A stretch of 32,205 nt of DNA, taken from contig CAZWZG010000016.1 in the NCBI GenBank assembly GCA_964638245.1, positions 1 through 32,205 on the forward strand, given 5' to 3'. Within the stretch, counting starts at the first letter, position 1; each line of letters starts with the position of its first letter. This document shows positions 22,473 to 29,918 of the stretch, piece after piece. The position numbers and the translations under genes are program-made. This DNA is from CAZWZG01 sp964638245 (GTDB lineage Bacteria > Pseudomonadota > Alphaproteobacteria > Rhodobacterales > Rhodobacteraceae). Below the pieces are notes generated by a model. That model was given only the letters and a program-made list of their open reading frames with translations, made no database searches and was not told where the DNA came from.

Positions 22473-23795
22473 ATGGCCGAACGCAAGCAAAATTCCTATT
22501 TGCCCAAATCGCTTTACGCGCGGGCGGCGCTTATTCTGATCGTCCCGGTCGTCACGATCCAGCTGGTCGTGTCGGCAGCTTTCATTCAGCGGCTCTATGA
22601 CAGGGTCACGCGTCAGATGACGACCACCATGGTGGGCGAGGTCAGCTACCTTCTGGAAACCTACGAGGCGGCCGCAGATGCAGCGGCAGGTCTCGATGCG
22701 ACCCGCGATCTTGCGGCGGCCCTTGAGATCGAGATGACGCCGGGCGTGCGCGAACCATTGGCTGATCAGACGTGGATTTGGGACCTGTCGGGCCGAATTG
22801 TCCAGCGGACGTTTCGCGCCGATCGCCCACAGATCGAAGCGTTCGACCTGCGCTCGGACGAAAACCGTGTGATCATGCGGGTCGAGACGCGTCACGGGCC
22901 GCTCGGCATCGAGTTTCATCGCGAACGGGTCTCGGCCTCCAACCCGCACCAGTTGCTGGTCCTGATGCTGTTCACATCGCTTCTGATGACGCTGATCGCC
23001 TATATCTTTCTGCGCAACCAACTGCGCCCGATCCGGCGGTTGGCAAAAGCCGCAGAGGCGTTCGGGCGGGGCCGATCCGAACCTTACAAGATTTCGGGCG
23101 CTACCGAGGTGCGCTCGGCGGGTCAGGCGTTTCTGGATATGCGTGCGCGGATCGAGCGGCACATTGATCAGCGCACGCTGATGCTGTCGGGGGTCAGTCA
23201 TGATTTGCGCACGCCGCTAACGCGCATGAACCTGTCTTTGTCGTTGATGGACGATACCGACGACGTCGTTGACCTGCGCAGGGACGTGGAAGAGATGCGC
23301 CAGATGCTCGATGGGTTCCTGGATTTTGCGCGCGATGACACGCTGGATGATCCGGTTGATGTTGTGCCACAGACGCTGGTCGACGATGTCGTTGCCGCCG
23401 CAAAACGCGGGGGGCATGAGGTCGATATCGCGACAACCGAAAATGCTGACACGGCCGTCACGTTGCGGCCCATGGCGATCAAACGCGCGTTGACCAATCT
23501 GCTGGGCAACGCAAAACGCTATGCCGGGCGCGCCGAAGTAAGCGTTGCGGTGTCCCCAAAAGCAGTTCGGTTCACGGTCGAAGACGACGGTCCGGGTATC
23601 CCCGAGGACAAGCGCGAAGAGGCGCTGAGGCCATTTGCGCGACTGGATCAGGCACGCAATCAAGACAAGGGGTCGGGTGTGGGCCTAGGTCTTGCCATCG
23701 CGCTCGATATCGCGCGTCAGCATGGCGGGACACTGCGACTGGACAAAAGCGAACGTTTAGGTGGGCTCAAGGCCGACCTTGTGCTCGCGCGCTAG
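22473..23795 (+). CDS. EnvZ-like sensor histidine kinase, no adjacent response regulator
   Basis: This 440-aa membrane kinase has TM1 at about residues 18-36, a periplasmic sensor of about 120 residues and TM2 at about 160-180. A HAMP domain follows (RNQLRPIRRLAKAAEAFGRG). The dimerisation/phosphoacceptor helix has H243 in SHDLRTPLTRM. The HATPase domain has N346 in NLLGNAKRY, the G1 box DDGPGI and the G2 box GSGVGLGL. The pattern is that of EnvZ, whose partner is an OmpR-type regulator. None is found on either side, so the partner is probably elsewhere. ATG 22473 fits the family N-terminus. Its TAG shares a CTAG with the stop of the convergent GST gene. Confidence 0.92.
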   Translation: MAERKQNSYLPKSLYARAALILIVPVVTIQLVVSAAFIQRLYDRVTRQMTTTMVGEVSYLLETYEAAADAAAGLDATRDLAAALEIEMTPGVREPLADQTWIWDLSGRIVQRTFRADRPQIEAFDLRSDENRVIMRVETRHGPLGIEFHRERVSASNPHQLLVLMLFTSLLMTLIAYIFLRNQLRPIRRLAKAAEAFGRGRSEPYKISGATEVRSAGQAFLDMRARIERHIDQRTLMLSGVSHDLRTPLTRMNLSLSLMDDTDDVVDLRRDVEEMRQMLDGFLDFARDDTLDDPVDVVPQTLVDDVVAAAKRGGHEVDIATTENADTAVTLRPMAIKRALTNLLGNAKRYAGRAEVSVAVSPKAVRFTVEDDGPGIPEDKREEALRPFARLDQARNQDKGSGVGLGLAIALDIARQHGGTLRLDKSERLGGLKADLVLAR

Positions 23796-24418
23796 GGGCT
23801 AGGAATCTCTTCCACTTTGCGGGGCACGTGATAGCCGCGTTGGACGGCGGGGCGCTCGGCAATGCGGCGATACCAATCCAGAACATGAGGGTAATCATGG
23901 AGGTTGGTGTCATGGGCTTCAAACCGGGCTGCCCAAGGCCAGATCGCCATATCGGCGATGGAGTACTCACCAGCAACATAAGCGTGCTTTGCAAGGCGGT
24001 CGTTCAAGACCCGGTAGAGACGCGCGCCTTCGGTCCGGAACCAGTTTTCCGCAAACTCGCCATAGGGTTTCTTGTACTTGTGGAATTGATGAATACGCCC
24101 CAGGACCGGCCCAAACCCGCCCATCTGCCAATTGAGCCATTCAAGCATGGCGACATGGCCCGTTTCCCCGCCTAGAAACTTGCCCTCTCGCTCGGCCAGC
24201 CAGAGCATAATCGCACCGGATTCCATCGCCGTTTCGCCGCTGTTGCGATCACGCACGGCAGGGATCTTGTTGTTGGGGGAAATGGCCAGAAATTCGGGCG
24301 TGAATTGTTCGTCCTGGCCAATATTGATGCTGTGCGCTTCATACGGCACTCCGAGTTCTTCCAGAAGGATCGAGACCTTGCGCCCGTTGGGTGTGGTCCA
24401 AGTGTAAAGGTCGATCAT
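23792..24418 (-). CDS. Glutathione S-transferase family protein, YfcG/YghU-like
   Basis: This 208-aa protein has an N-terminal thioredoxin-like GST domain. It begins MIDLYTWTTPNGRKVSILLEE and carries ISPNNKIPAV and the glutathione-binding ESGAIMLWLAE. The helical C-terminal domain has LEWLNWQMGGFGPVLGRIHQF, VLNDRLAKHAYVAGEYSIADMAIWPW and YRRIAERPAVQRG. TPNGxK at the active-site helix and WQMGGxGP match the Nu-class enzymes such as E. coli YfcG, which act as glutathione-dependent disulfide reductases. The physiological substrate is unknown. It starts at ATG 24418 and is convergent with the kinase, overlapping it by 4 bases. Confidence 0.92.
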   Translation of the reverse strand: MIDLYTWTTPNGRKVSILLEELGVPYEAHSINIGQDEQFTPEFLAISPNNKIPAVRDRNSGETAMESGAIMLWLAEREGKFLGGETGHVAMLEWLNWQMGGFGPVLGRIHQFHKYKKPYGEFAENWFRTEGARLYRVLNDRLAKHAYVAGEYSIADMAIWPWAARFEAHDTNLHDYPHVLDWYRRIAERPAVQRGYHVPRKVEEIPSP

Positions 24419-24446
24419 CGGCGCGTCTCCTGTCTCGGGCGGGGTT

Positions 24447-24523
24447 TGGTAGGCCCGGAGGGACTTGAACCCCCAACCAAAGCGTTATGAGCGCTCTGCT
24501 CTAACCAATTGAGCTACAGGCCC
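24447..24523 (-). tRNA. tRNA with CAT anticodon, probably tRNA-Ile2, possibly elongator Met
   Basis: The minus strand folds as a 77-nt tRNA: acceptor GGGCCTG/CGGGCCT (first pair G-U), D-arm TAGCTCAATTGGTTAGAGC, anticodon stem AGCG/CGCT around CTCATAA, T-arm GGTTCAAGTCC, discriminator A and encoded CCA. The C4-G69 and C5-G68 pairs are features that TilS favours, so the C of CAT may become lysidine and read AUA (Ile). Elongator Met cannot be excluded; no initiator-type features are present. Confidence 0.93.
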
Positions 24524-24569
24524 GCCAAGCGTCTGCATAACAGGGTGTTGCTGCCGGTCAAGGCCGCGC

Positions 24570-25223
24570 TCAATGCCAGCGCGGTGCGCGCCAGCCGGCG
24601 GCCACAGCGTCCGCTTCCGAGCAAAACCAACGCTCCCCCCGCGACGTATCAATCCGCGTGCGGCTGTACCAAGGGGACCATGGCGCGTGATAGATTTGTC
24701 CATTGCGCGAGATGTTGCCCTTGATCGGACAACCGGGCGGCGCAGCCTTTTCGCGGGCCTCGGCCGTTGACCAGCGTTCTGCGCGAAAGTCCCAGGGCGT
24801 CGTGAAGTCGTTCGAGAAAACCCCTTCGGCTTTCTCTCGGCTGACGAGTTCGTCGGACATGTATGTGTCCGAGTAGCGCAAGAACGCCCAGGCAAGGCCC
24901 TGGTCGATCATCTTTGCGCCGAGGTCCTGACCACCAGCAAAGCAGGTGGCGATGACACGGCCATAGCGATCCTTGGAAAGTGCCTGACAGACCACGTCGT
25001 GTCCGCGCACCAACTCGGCCAATGCAAGCGTCGCCTCTGCACCGCAGTTCCAATCACCACATCGCTGACCATGTTCTGGGGCGTCAATGCCGTTCAACCG
25101 ATAGGTCACGCCGTCAATTTCAAGCGTGTCGCCGTCGATGACCCGCGTTTCGGCCAGCGCGGAGCTTGCCGCGAACAGGAGAAGAATCGCAAGCAGCCTT
25201 ATGAGAGGTGACGTCCATGGCAT
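24570..25223 (-). CDS. Secreted thermonuclease family (SNase-like) nuclease
   Basis: This 217-aa protein has a signal peptide (about residues 1-24, LLAILLLFAASSALA) and a staphylococcal-nuclease-like OB-fold domain. Metal and catalytic residues are in place: D30 and D32 in RVIDGDTLEI, R42, D48 and E50 in YRLNGIDAPE, and an Arg in DRYGR (86-90). Cys pairs (C55/C60, C79/C94) could form periplasmic disulfides. The C-terminal extension, CPIKGNISRNGQIYH followed by WYSRTRID and RWFCSEADAVAAGWR, is typical of the alphaproteobacterial subfamily. It presumably degrades DNA or RNA outside the cytoplasm. It is divergent from purM across 124 bases. Confidence 0.9.
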   Translation of the reverse strand: MPWTSPLIRLLAILLLFAASSALAETRVIDGDTLEIDGVTYRLNGIDAPEHGQRCGDWNCGAEATLALAELVRGHDVVCQALSKDRYGRVIATCFAGGQDLGAKMIDQGLAWAFLRYSDTYMSDELVSREKAEGVFSNDFTTPWDFRAERWSTAEAREKAAPPGCPIKGNISRNGQIYHAPWSPWYSRTRIDTSRGERWFCSEADAVAAGWRAPRWH

Positions 25224-25347
25224 GGAGCGAAGCTAACAAGAATTAACGAAGGTTAACAGCGCGAGCCATCCGCAAGGGCCTCATGCGTGGACTCTCTTTG
25301 TGCCTTGGGCTACCTCGCACGGGAACCAAGCCGGGCGAGGGGATGTC

Positions 25348-26388
25348 ATGGAAAAGAACGGGCTCAGCTATGCCGATGCGGGGGTCGATATCGATGCTGG
25401 GAATGCATTGGTTGACCGGATCAAACCCGCCGCCGCCTCGACATCGCGCGCCGGCGTCATGGCCTCGATTGGTGGCTTTGGTGGGCTGTTCGACCTGAAG
25501 GCTGCGGGTTTTGAAGACCCGGTTCTTGTGGCGGCGACAGACGGAGTCGGGACCAAGCTTCGTATTGCCATTGATACCGGACATCTGGACGGGGTCGGGC
25601 AGGATCTTGTGGCGATGTGCGTCAATGATCTGATCTGCCAGGGCGCGGAGCCGCTGTTTTTCCTCGACTATTTTGCGACCGGTAAGCTGAGCGTCGATGA
25701 AGCGGCGCGGGTGGTCGAAGGGATCGCTGAGGGCTGCAAGATGTCGGGCGCGGGGTTGATCGGTGGCGAAACGGCAGAGATGCCGGGCATGTACGCCGAT
25801 GGTGATTTCGATCTTGCAGGGTTCGCGGTGGGTGCCATGGAGCGTGGAACCGCTTTGCCTGCAGGTGTTCAGGTGGGTGACGTGCTACTTGGGCTTGGCT
25901 CCAGCGGGGTCCACTCCAACGGTTACAGCCTTGTGCGTCGGATCGTTGAGCTTGCCGGTTTGAACTGGAGCGATGCGTGTCCTTGGGCCGACGGAACGCT
26001 TGGCGCCGCCTTGCTGGAGCCAACTCGGATCTATGTGCCTGCAGCGCTTGCCGCGATCCGTACAGGTCAGGTCAGGGCGCTGGCCCATATTACCGGTGGC
26101 GGGATCACAGAGAACCTGCCGCGCGTGCTGCCAGATGGTTGCGCAGCCACGGTCGATCTTGATGCCGTCGACGCACCGGCAATCTTCAAATGGCTCGCCG
26201 AAGCCGGCGGCGTCGCGGAAGCCGAGATGTTGAAGACATTCAACTGCGGTGTGGGCATGATCGTTGTGGTGCCTCCAGAAGGTGTGGAAGCCGTCGCAGG
26301 CGCGCTGGGCGCGGAAGGCGAAAGCGTCATGGCTTTGGGCGAGGTTACCAAGGGGCAGGGCGTTTCGTACTCGGGGCGCCTTCTTTGA
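25348..26388 (+). CDS. purM: Phosphoribosylformylglycinamidine cyclo-ligase (AIR synthetase)
   Basis: This 346-aa enzyme closes the imidazole ring of AIR from FGAM and ATP, the fifth step of purine synthesis. Motifs include LVAATDGVGTKL (61-71), the catalytic/nucleotide loop IGGETAEMPGMY (138-149), GLGSSGVHSNGYSL and HITGGGITENLPRVLP. I chose ATG 25348 because GAGGGG lies 5 bases upstream and the family starts close to NGLSYADAGVD; an in-frame upstream start at 25300 would add 16 atypical residues. Its stop overlaps the purN start, an arrangement that couples two steps of the same pathway. Confidence 0.97.
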   Translation: MEKNGLSYADAGVDIDAGNALVDRIKPAAASTSRAGVMASIGGFGGLFDLKAAGFEDPVLVAATDGVGTKLRIAIDTGHLDGVGQDLVAMCVNDLICQGAEPLFFLDYFATGKLSVDEAARVVEGIAEGCKMSGAGLIGGETAEMPGMYADGDFDLAGFAVGAMERGTALPAGVQVGDVLLGLGSSGVHSNGYSLVRRIVELAGLNWSDACPWADGTLGAALLEPTRIYVPAALAAIRTGQVRALAHITGGGITENLPRVLPDGCAATVDLDAVDAPAIFKWLAEAGGVAEAEMLKTFNCGVGMIVVVPPEGVEAVAGALGAEGESVMALGEVTKGQGVSYSGRLL

Positions 26389-26975
26389 CCAAACACGTTG
26401 CGATGATGATTTCTGGCGGCGGCTCGAACATGGTCGCCCTGGCCGACAGCATGACCGGTGATCATCCTGCGCGACCCTGTCTGGTGTTTTCAAACGATGC
26501 CAAGGCAGGGGGGCTTGGCCGCGCGGCTGCGCGCGGCATCCAGACGGCTACAATAGATCATCGCCGCTTTGACAACCGTGAAGCGTTCGAGGATGCCATT
26601 CAGGTGGTTCTGGAGCAGGCGAATGCGGATATCGTTTGTCTTGCCGGGTTCATGCGGATCCTGACGCCCAGTTTCGTCGAGCGTTGGGCTGGTCGGATGC
26701 TGAACATTCATCCCTCGCTTCTTCCGAAGTATCCCGGTCTGAACACCCATGCCCGCGCGCTCGAAGCTGGCGACGTTGAAGCGGGCTGCACTGTGCATGA
26801 AGTCACTGCAACGCTTGATCAGGGACCGCTCCTGGGACAAGCGCGGGTGCCGGTTATGCCGGACGATACGCCGGACATTCTTGCCGCGCGGGTTCTGAAG
26901 GCCGAACACGCGCTTTACCCATCCGTCCTGCGGCGGTTTGCGGCTGGCGACAAGAGCCCGGTTTTCCTCAGTTGA
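26385..26975 (+). CDS. purN: Phosphoribosylglycinamide formyltransferase (GART)
   Basis: This 196-aa enzyme transfers a formyl group from 10-formyl-THF to GAR. The catalytic triad is complete: N107 and H109 in MLNIHPSLLPKYPGL and D145 in VTATLDQGPLL. The N-terminal phosphate loop is VAMMISGGGSNM. The start is TTG 26385, overlapping the purM stop as TTGA; this gives the family N-terminus a few residues before the VAMMISGGG strand. ATG 26403 would cut into that strand. rnd follows after 55 bases on the same strand. Confidence 0.96.
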   Translation: MTKHVAMMISGGGSNMVALADSMTGDHPARPCLVFSNDAKAGGLGRAAARGIQTATIDHRRFDNREAFEDAIQVVLEQANADIVCLAGFMRILTPSFVERWAGRMLNIHPSLLPKYPGLNTHARALEAGDVEAGCTVHEVTATLDQGPLLGQARVPVMPDDTPDILAARVLKAEHALYPSVLRRFAAGDKSPVFLS

Positions 26976-27030
26976 GTTCGCGCGGCCCATCGCCTATCAC
27001 GGTCAAGCCCCTGAGCGAACAAGACGAAGC

Positions 27031-28188
27031 ATGATCACAATAACAACGACCGAAGGCCTGGCGGCGTTCTGCGAGCGGGCCAAGGGCGCGCCATATGTCA
27101 CTGTAGACACGGAATTTTTGCGAGAGCGCACGTATTACTCGAAGCTGTGCCTTGTGCAGCTTGCCGTGCCCGGCGATGCCGAAGAAGACGCGGTTCTTGT
27201 TGATCCGCTTGCCAAGGGGCTTGAGCTGGACCCGCTCTACGCGCTTTTTGAAGACCCTTCGGTTGTGAAGGTCTTCCACGCAGCACGCCAGGATCTGGAG
27301 ATTTTCTATGTCGACAAGGGTGTGATCCCGGCACCGTTGTTCGATACGCAGGTGGCCGCGATGGTCGCTGGCTTTGGCGAACAGGTTGGTTACGAGACGC
27401 TGGTGCGCAAGATCGCAAAGGCCTCGCTCGACAAATCCTCACGCTTTACAGATTGGTCGCGGCGGCCCCTGTCTGAGGCGCAACAGACCTACGCGCTGGC
27501 GGACGTCACCCATCTGCGGGTGATCTATGAGTTTCTGTCCAACGAGTTAAAGCGGACGAAGCGCACGTCTTGGGTGGAAGAAGAAATCGCCATCTTGAGC
27601 GATCCCGAGACCTACATCGTGCGCCCTCAAGAAGCGTGGAAGCGTCTGAAAACACGGACGAATTCGGGCCGATTCCTTGCCATCGCGCGCGAGCTGGCGC
27701 AGTTTCGCGAAGCGTTTGCCCAAGACCGCAACATCCCACGCGGGCGCGTCTTCAAGGACGACGCCTTGCTCGAGCTTGCCTCGACCCGGCCAAAGTCCGA
27801 GGCAGATTTAGGCCGCTCACGGCTCCTTTTGCGCGAAGCCCGCAAAGGCGATATCGCCGCGGGCATTCTGAAGGCCGTTGCCGACGGGATTGCCTGTCCT
27901 GAAGATGACCTTCCCAAGGCGGACAGGAGCAAGGAAAAGCTACAGGTCAATCCTGCACTTGCCGACCTGTTGCGCGTTCTCCTGAAGGCGAAGGCTGACG
28001 AGGCGGGGGTGGCCCAAAAGCTGATCGCGACGTCGTCAGATCTGGACGAGATCGCCGCCGGGTTGCGCGATGGCGCGGTTTTCAAGGGCTGGCGCAAAGA
28101 GGCTTTTGGCGATGACGCCCTCAGGCTTTGCAACGGCGAGATCGCATTGACCGCTAAAGGTCAAAAGGTGCGTACGGTTTCGCTCTAG
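27031..28188 (+). CDS. rnd: Ribonuclease D
   Basis: This 385-aa 3'-5' exoribonuclease takes part in tRNA 3'-end maturation. The DEDDy active site is complete: D26 and E28 in VDTEFLRE, D88 in VFHAARQDLE, and Y154 and D158 in TYALADVTHL. The DNA/RNA-binding HRDC domain is at about residues 205-290 (IARELAQFREAFAQDRNIPRGRVFKDDALLELA). A further C-terminal helical domain follows. ATG 27031 fits the family start. It probably shares the purMN transcript. Its TAG shares a CTAG with the stop of the convergent lipoprotein gene. Confidence 0.95.
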   Translation: MITITTTEGLAAFCERAKGAPYVTVDTEFLRERTYYSKLCLVQLAVPGDAEEDAVLVDPLAKGLELDPLYALFEDPSVVKVFHAARQDLEIFYVDKGVIPAPLFDTQVAAMVAGFGEQVGYETLVRKIAKASLDKSSRFTDWSRRPLSEAQQTYALADVTHLRVIYEFLSNELKRTKRTSWVEEEIAILSDPETYIVRPQEAWKRLKTRTNSGRFLAIARELAQFREAFAQDRNIPRGRVFKDDALLELASTRPKSEADLGRSRLLLREARKGDIAAGILKAVADGIACPEDDLPKADRSKEKLQVNPALADLLRVLLKAKADEAGVAQKLIATSSDLDEIAAGLRDGAVFKGWRKEAFGDDALRLCNGEIALTAKGQKVRTVSL

Positions 28189-28670
28189 GGGCGCAGGCTC
28201 TGAATATTCGTTTGCGCGATCACGCGTATCTCTCGCACGCCAGCGAGGTCGAAATCGCTTAAGAAAATCGCGGTTCGAACGGTGCGTGTTCGGTTGGTCA
28301 GGACGCCAGCCTCGGTTCCGAACGGAGGAGAGGCGCGGAACTGGAACGTCAACACTCCGTCGACCGGGAAGCCGTCGTTTTCAGCAACAAGGCTTGCATC
28401 ATAGTAGCCCAGACCTGCCGCAAACCCATCCGCGCGCAGCTGTGCGCCATCAAGCGTCGGCTCAAGGCTGAGGCGCCCAACAGTCTGGATCAGTTCGCGA
28501 CGCTCGGTTGGGATGATCGCATCCTCGGGCATCAGGGATTCCCGGGCCGGTTCGCGATTGAGAAAACCGAAGGGTCTAAAGCCGCTGTCAGAAATCCGAC
28601 CGCAAGCCGAAAGCGTCATGAACACGATCAGGCCAAGCCCGATGCTTTTGATGCCTAGTGATGCTGTCAT
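28185..28670 (-). CDS. Putative outer-membrane-type lipoprotein
   Basis: The 161-aa protein starts with a lipoprotein signal peptide: a hydrophobic stretch (IGLGLIVFMTLSA) and the lipobox LSAC, with Cys23 to be lipidated. The residue after it is Gly, which does not favour inner-membrane retention. The mature part has no recognised domain; it includes a disordered lead (RISDSGFRPFGFLNRE) and beta-rich stretches (VDGVLTFQFRASPPFG, TRTVRTAIFLSDFDLAGVREIRVIA). Similar lipoproteins occur in Rhodobacterales without assigned function. It converges with rnd (4-base overlap) and is divergent from sufE across 112 bases. Confidence 0.82.
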   Translation of the reverse strand: MTASLGIKSIGLGLIVFMTLSACGRISDSGFRPFGFLNREPARESLMPEDAIIPTERRELIQTVGRLSLEPTLDGAQLRADGFAAGLGYYDASLVAENDGFPVDGVLTFQFRASPPFGTEAGVLTNRTRTVRTAIFLSDFDLAGVREIRVIAQTNIQSLRP

Positions 28671-28782
28671 GGCGTCCCTCTCGTCTTGTCAAAGCGTTAG
28701 CGGAAAAAACCGACCATGAAAAGCAGGAGCGGTGCTGGACGCGACGTGGTGTGCGGCATAGGTGATGGGGCAGGAGGGTGCG

Positions 28783-29187
28783 ATGGCCACTGAAGCATTT
28801 GAAGAGATTGCCGGGACGTTCGAATTTCTGGACGATTGGGAAGATCGGTATCGCTATGTGATCGAGCTTGGGCGCGATATGCCGCCCCTGGACGATGCAT
28901 TGAAGGTGCCGGCGACCAAGGTGGATGGGTGTGCCAGCCAAGTTTGGCTCGTGCCAAAGGTCGAAGGCGGCACATTTTCGTTTGATGGCGATAGCGATGC
29001 GATGATCGTGAAGGGGTTGATCGCGATCCTGCGCGCGCTTTACGGCGGTTTACCGGTGGCGCAGGTGACAGACGTCGACGCCCCTGCGGAAATGGCGCGG
29101 CTGGGTCTGGACGAGCATCTTTCGGCGCAGCGCTCGAACGGTCTGCGCGCGATGATCGAACGCATTCGGCTGGTGGCGGCGGCCTGA
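28783..29187 (+). CDS. sufE: SufE family Fe-S assembly sulfur acceptor
   Basis: This 134-aa protein accepts persulfide sulfur from the cysteine desulfurase SufS and passes it on for Fe-S cluster assembly. The acceptor is C50 in KVDGCASQVWLV, the family signature. The N-terminal FEEIAGTFEFLDDWEDRYRYVIELG and the later IVKGLIAILRALYGG also fit. ATG 28783 is chosen because AGGAGGG lies just upstream; an ATG at 28762 would place that site inside the gene. No other suf gene is in the window. A double-hairpin repeat element follows directly after the stop. Confidence 0.95.
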   Translation: MATEAFEEIAGTFEFLDDWEDRYRYVIELGRDMPPLDDALKVPATKVDGCASQVWLVPKVEGGTFSFDGDSDAMIVKGLIAILRALYGGLPVAQVTDVDAPAEMARLGLDEHLSAQRSNGLRAMIERIRLVAAA

Positions 29188-29244
29188 GGGGGCTCTGCCC
29201 CCGCCGCTTTGCGGCTCCCCCGGGATACTTCTTGCCAGATGAAG
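29188..29244 (+). repeat. Composite end-of-gene element, copy 2 (terminator-like)
   Basis: GGGGGC-TCT-GCCCCC (29188-29202) is followed by GCCGC-TTT-GCGGC (29203-29215), then TCCCCC and GGGATACTTCTTGCCAGATG (29221-29240) ending AAG. Order, loop types and core match copy 1 after holC. It starts at the first base after the sufE stop and ends at the last base before the DUF1638 stop, so it fills the whole convergent gap. Confidence 0.75.
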
Positions 29245-29886
29245 TCAGGAGCGCCTGGCCCAAGTTGAAAGCGCGCTTTCAAGATCGCCATAGCCGGTGA
29301 ACCTGCGTTCGAACGCAAGATCGAGCCGGTCGGCGCAGTCCCGGGCTTTTGCAGTGAGCGCGGGATCCTCAGTCTGGGCCTGGTAGACGAGCTTCTCGTA
29401 ATGGCCAAAGTACATATCACGCAACTCGGGATGGCGGTCGAGCCCGAGCGGTTTCCAGACGAACGCGTCGAACTGGCGAACCAGAAAATCGGTCAGATAG
29501 AAGGCGGTAAACTCTTCATTGCTGCGGGCGCTGAATGCCTCGTTGCCTTCAAAGAAGCTGTAGCAATGGGGTCCATCAATCATTTCCACGCCGAATTTCT
29601 TGCACAGGGCTTCTAGATGCCCGCCTGTCCCGCAGTCTGCATAAACGACAAAGATCGTATCATAGTCCGCCCGGTGTTTCTTTACCGCCGCCTCGACGGC
29701 TTCCGGGATGCGGTCAGGGTGGTTATGAAGTTGGGCAGGCAAACAGGCCAGGTCGAGGTGATCAAAACCAGCGTTTGTTCGGATGTCCATAATCTCACGG
29801 GCAAGCGCACCGCAAGCGATCAACAGGATCTTTCCGCGACCTGTCGGTGCCAAGCCTTCGCTGGTGAGTGTCTGATCCGATATCAT
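29245..29886 (-). CDS. DUF1638 family protein
   Basis: The 213-aa cytosolic protein shows the DUF1638 pattern: LLIACGALAREI, LHNHPDRIPEAVEAAV, VYADCGTGGHLEALC, IDGPHCYSFFEG and a C-terminal GHYEKLVYQAQT. Conserved C25, C85 and C108 could bind a metal or cofactor. The biochemical function is unknown; the family is often found near corrinoid-dependent methyltransferase genes, and a corrinoid-binding protein lies 2 kb upstream on the same strand. ATG 29886 is chosen from the family length; the frame stays open upstream to 30231, but that part overlaps the 7-TM gene. Confidence 0.88.
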   Translation of the reverse strand: MISDQTLTSEGLAPTGRGKILLIACGALAREIMDIRTNAGFDHLDLACLPAQLHNHPDRIPEAVEAAVKKHRADYDTIFVVYADCGTGGHLEALCKKFGVEMIDGPHCYSFFEGNEAFSARSNEEFTAFYLTDFLVRQFDAFVWKPLGLDRHPELRDMYFGHYEKLVYQAQTEDPALTAKARDCADRLDLAFERRFTGYGDLESALSTWARRS

Positions 29887-29918
29887 GGTACGGGCATAGG
29901 GGTGGAGTGCCTGACTAT

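Noticed and set aside
22448..22486. Longer N-terminus for the MBL hydrolase
   Set aside because: The upstream in-frame ATGs lack a ribosome-binding site and would overlap or touch the kinase start. The family N-terminus is reached from ATG 22447.
22404..23201. Open frame of 265 codons on the minus strand
   Set aside because: It is antisense to the sensor kinase. Composition is Arg/His-rich and no family is recognisable.
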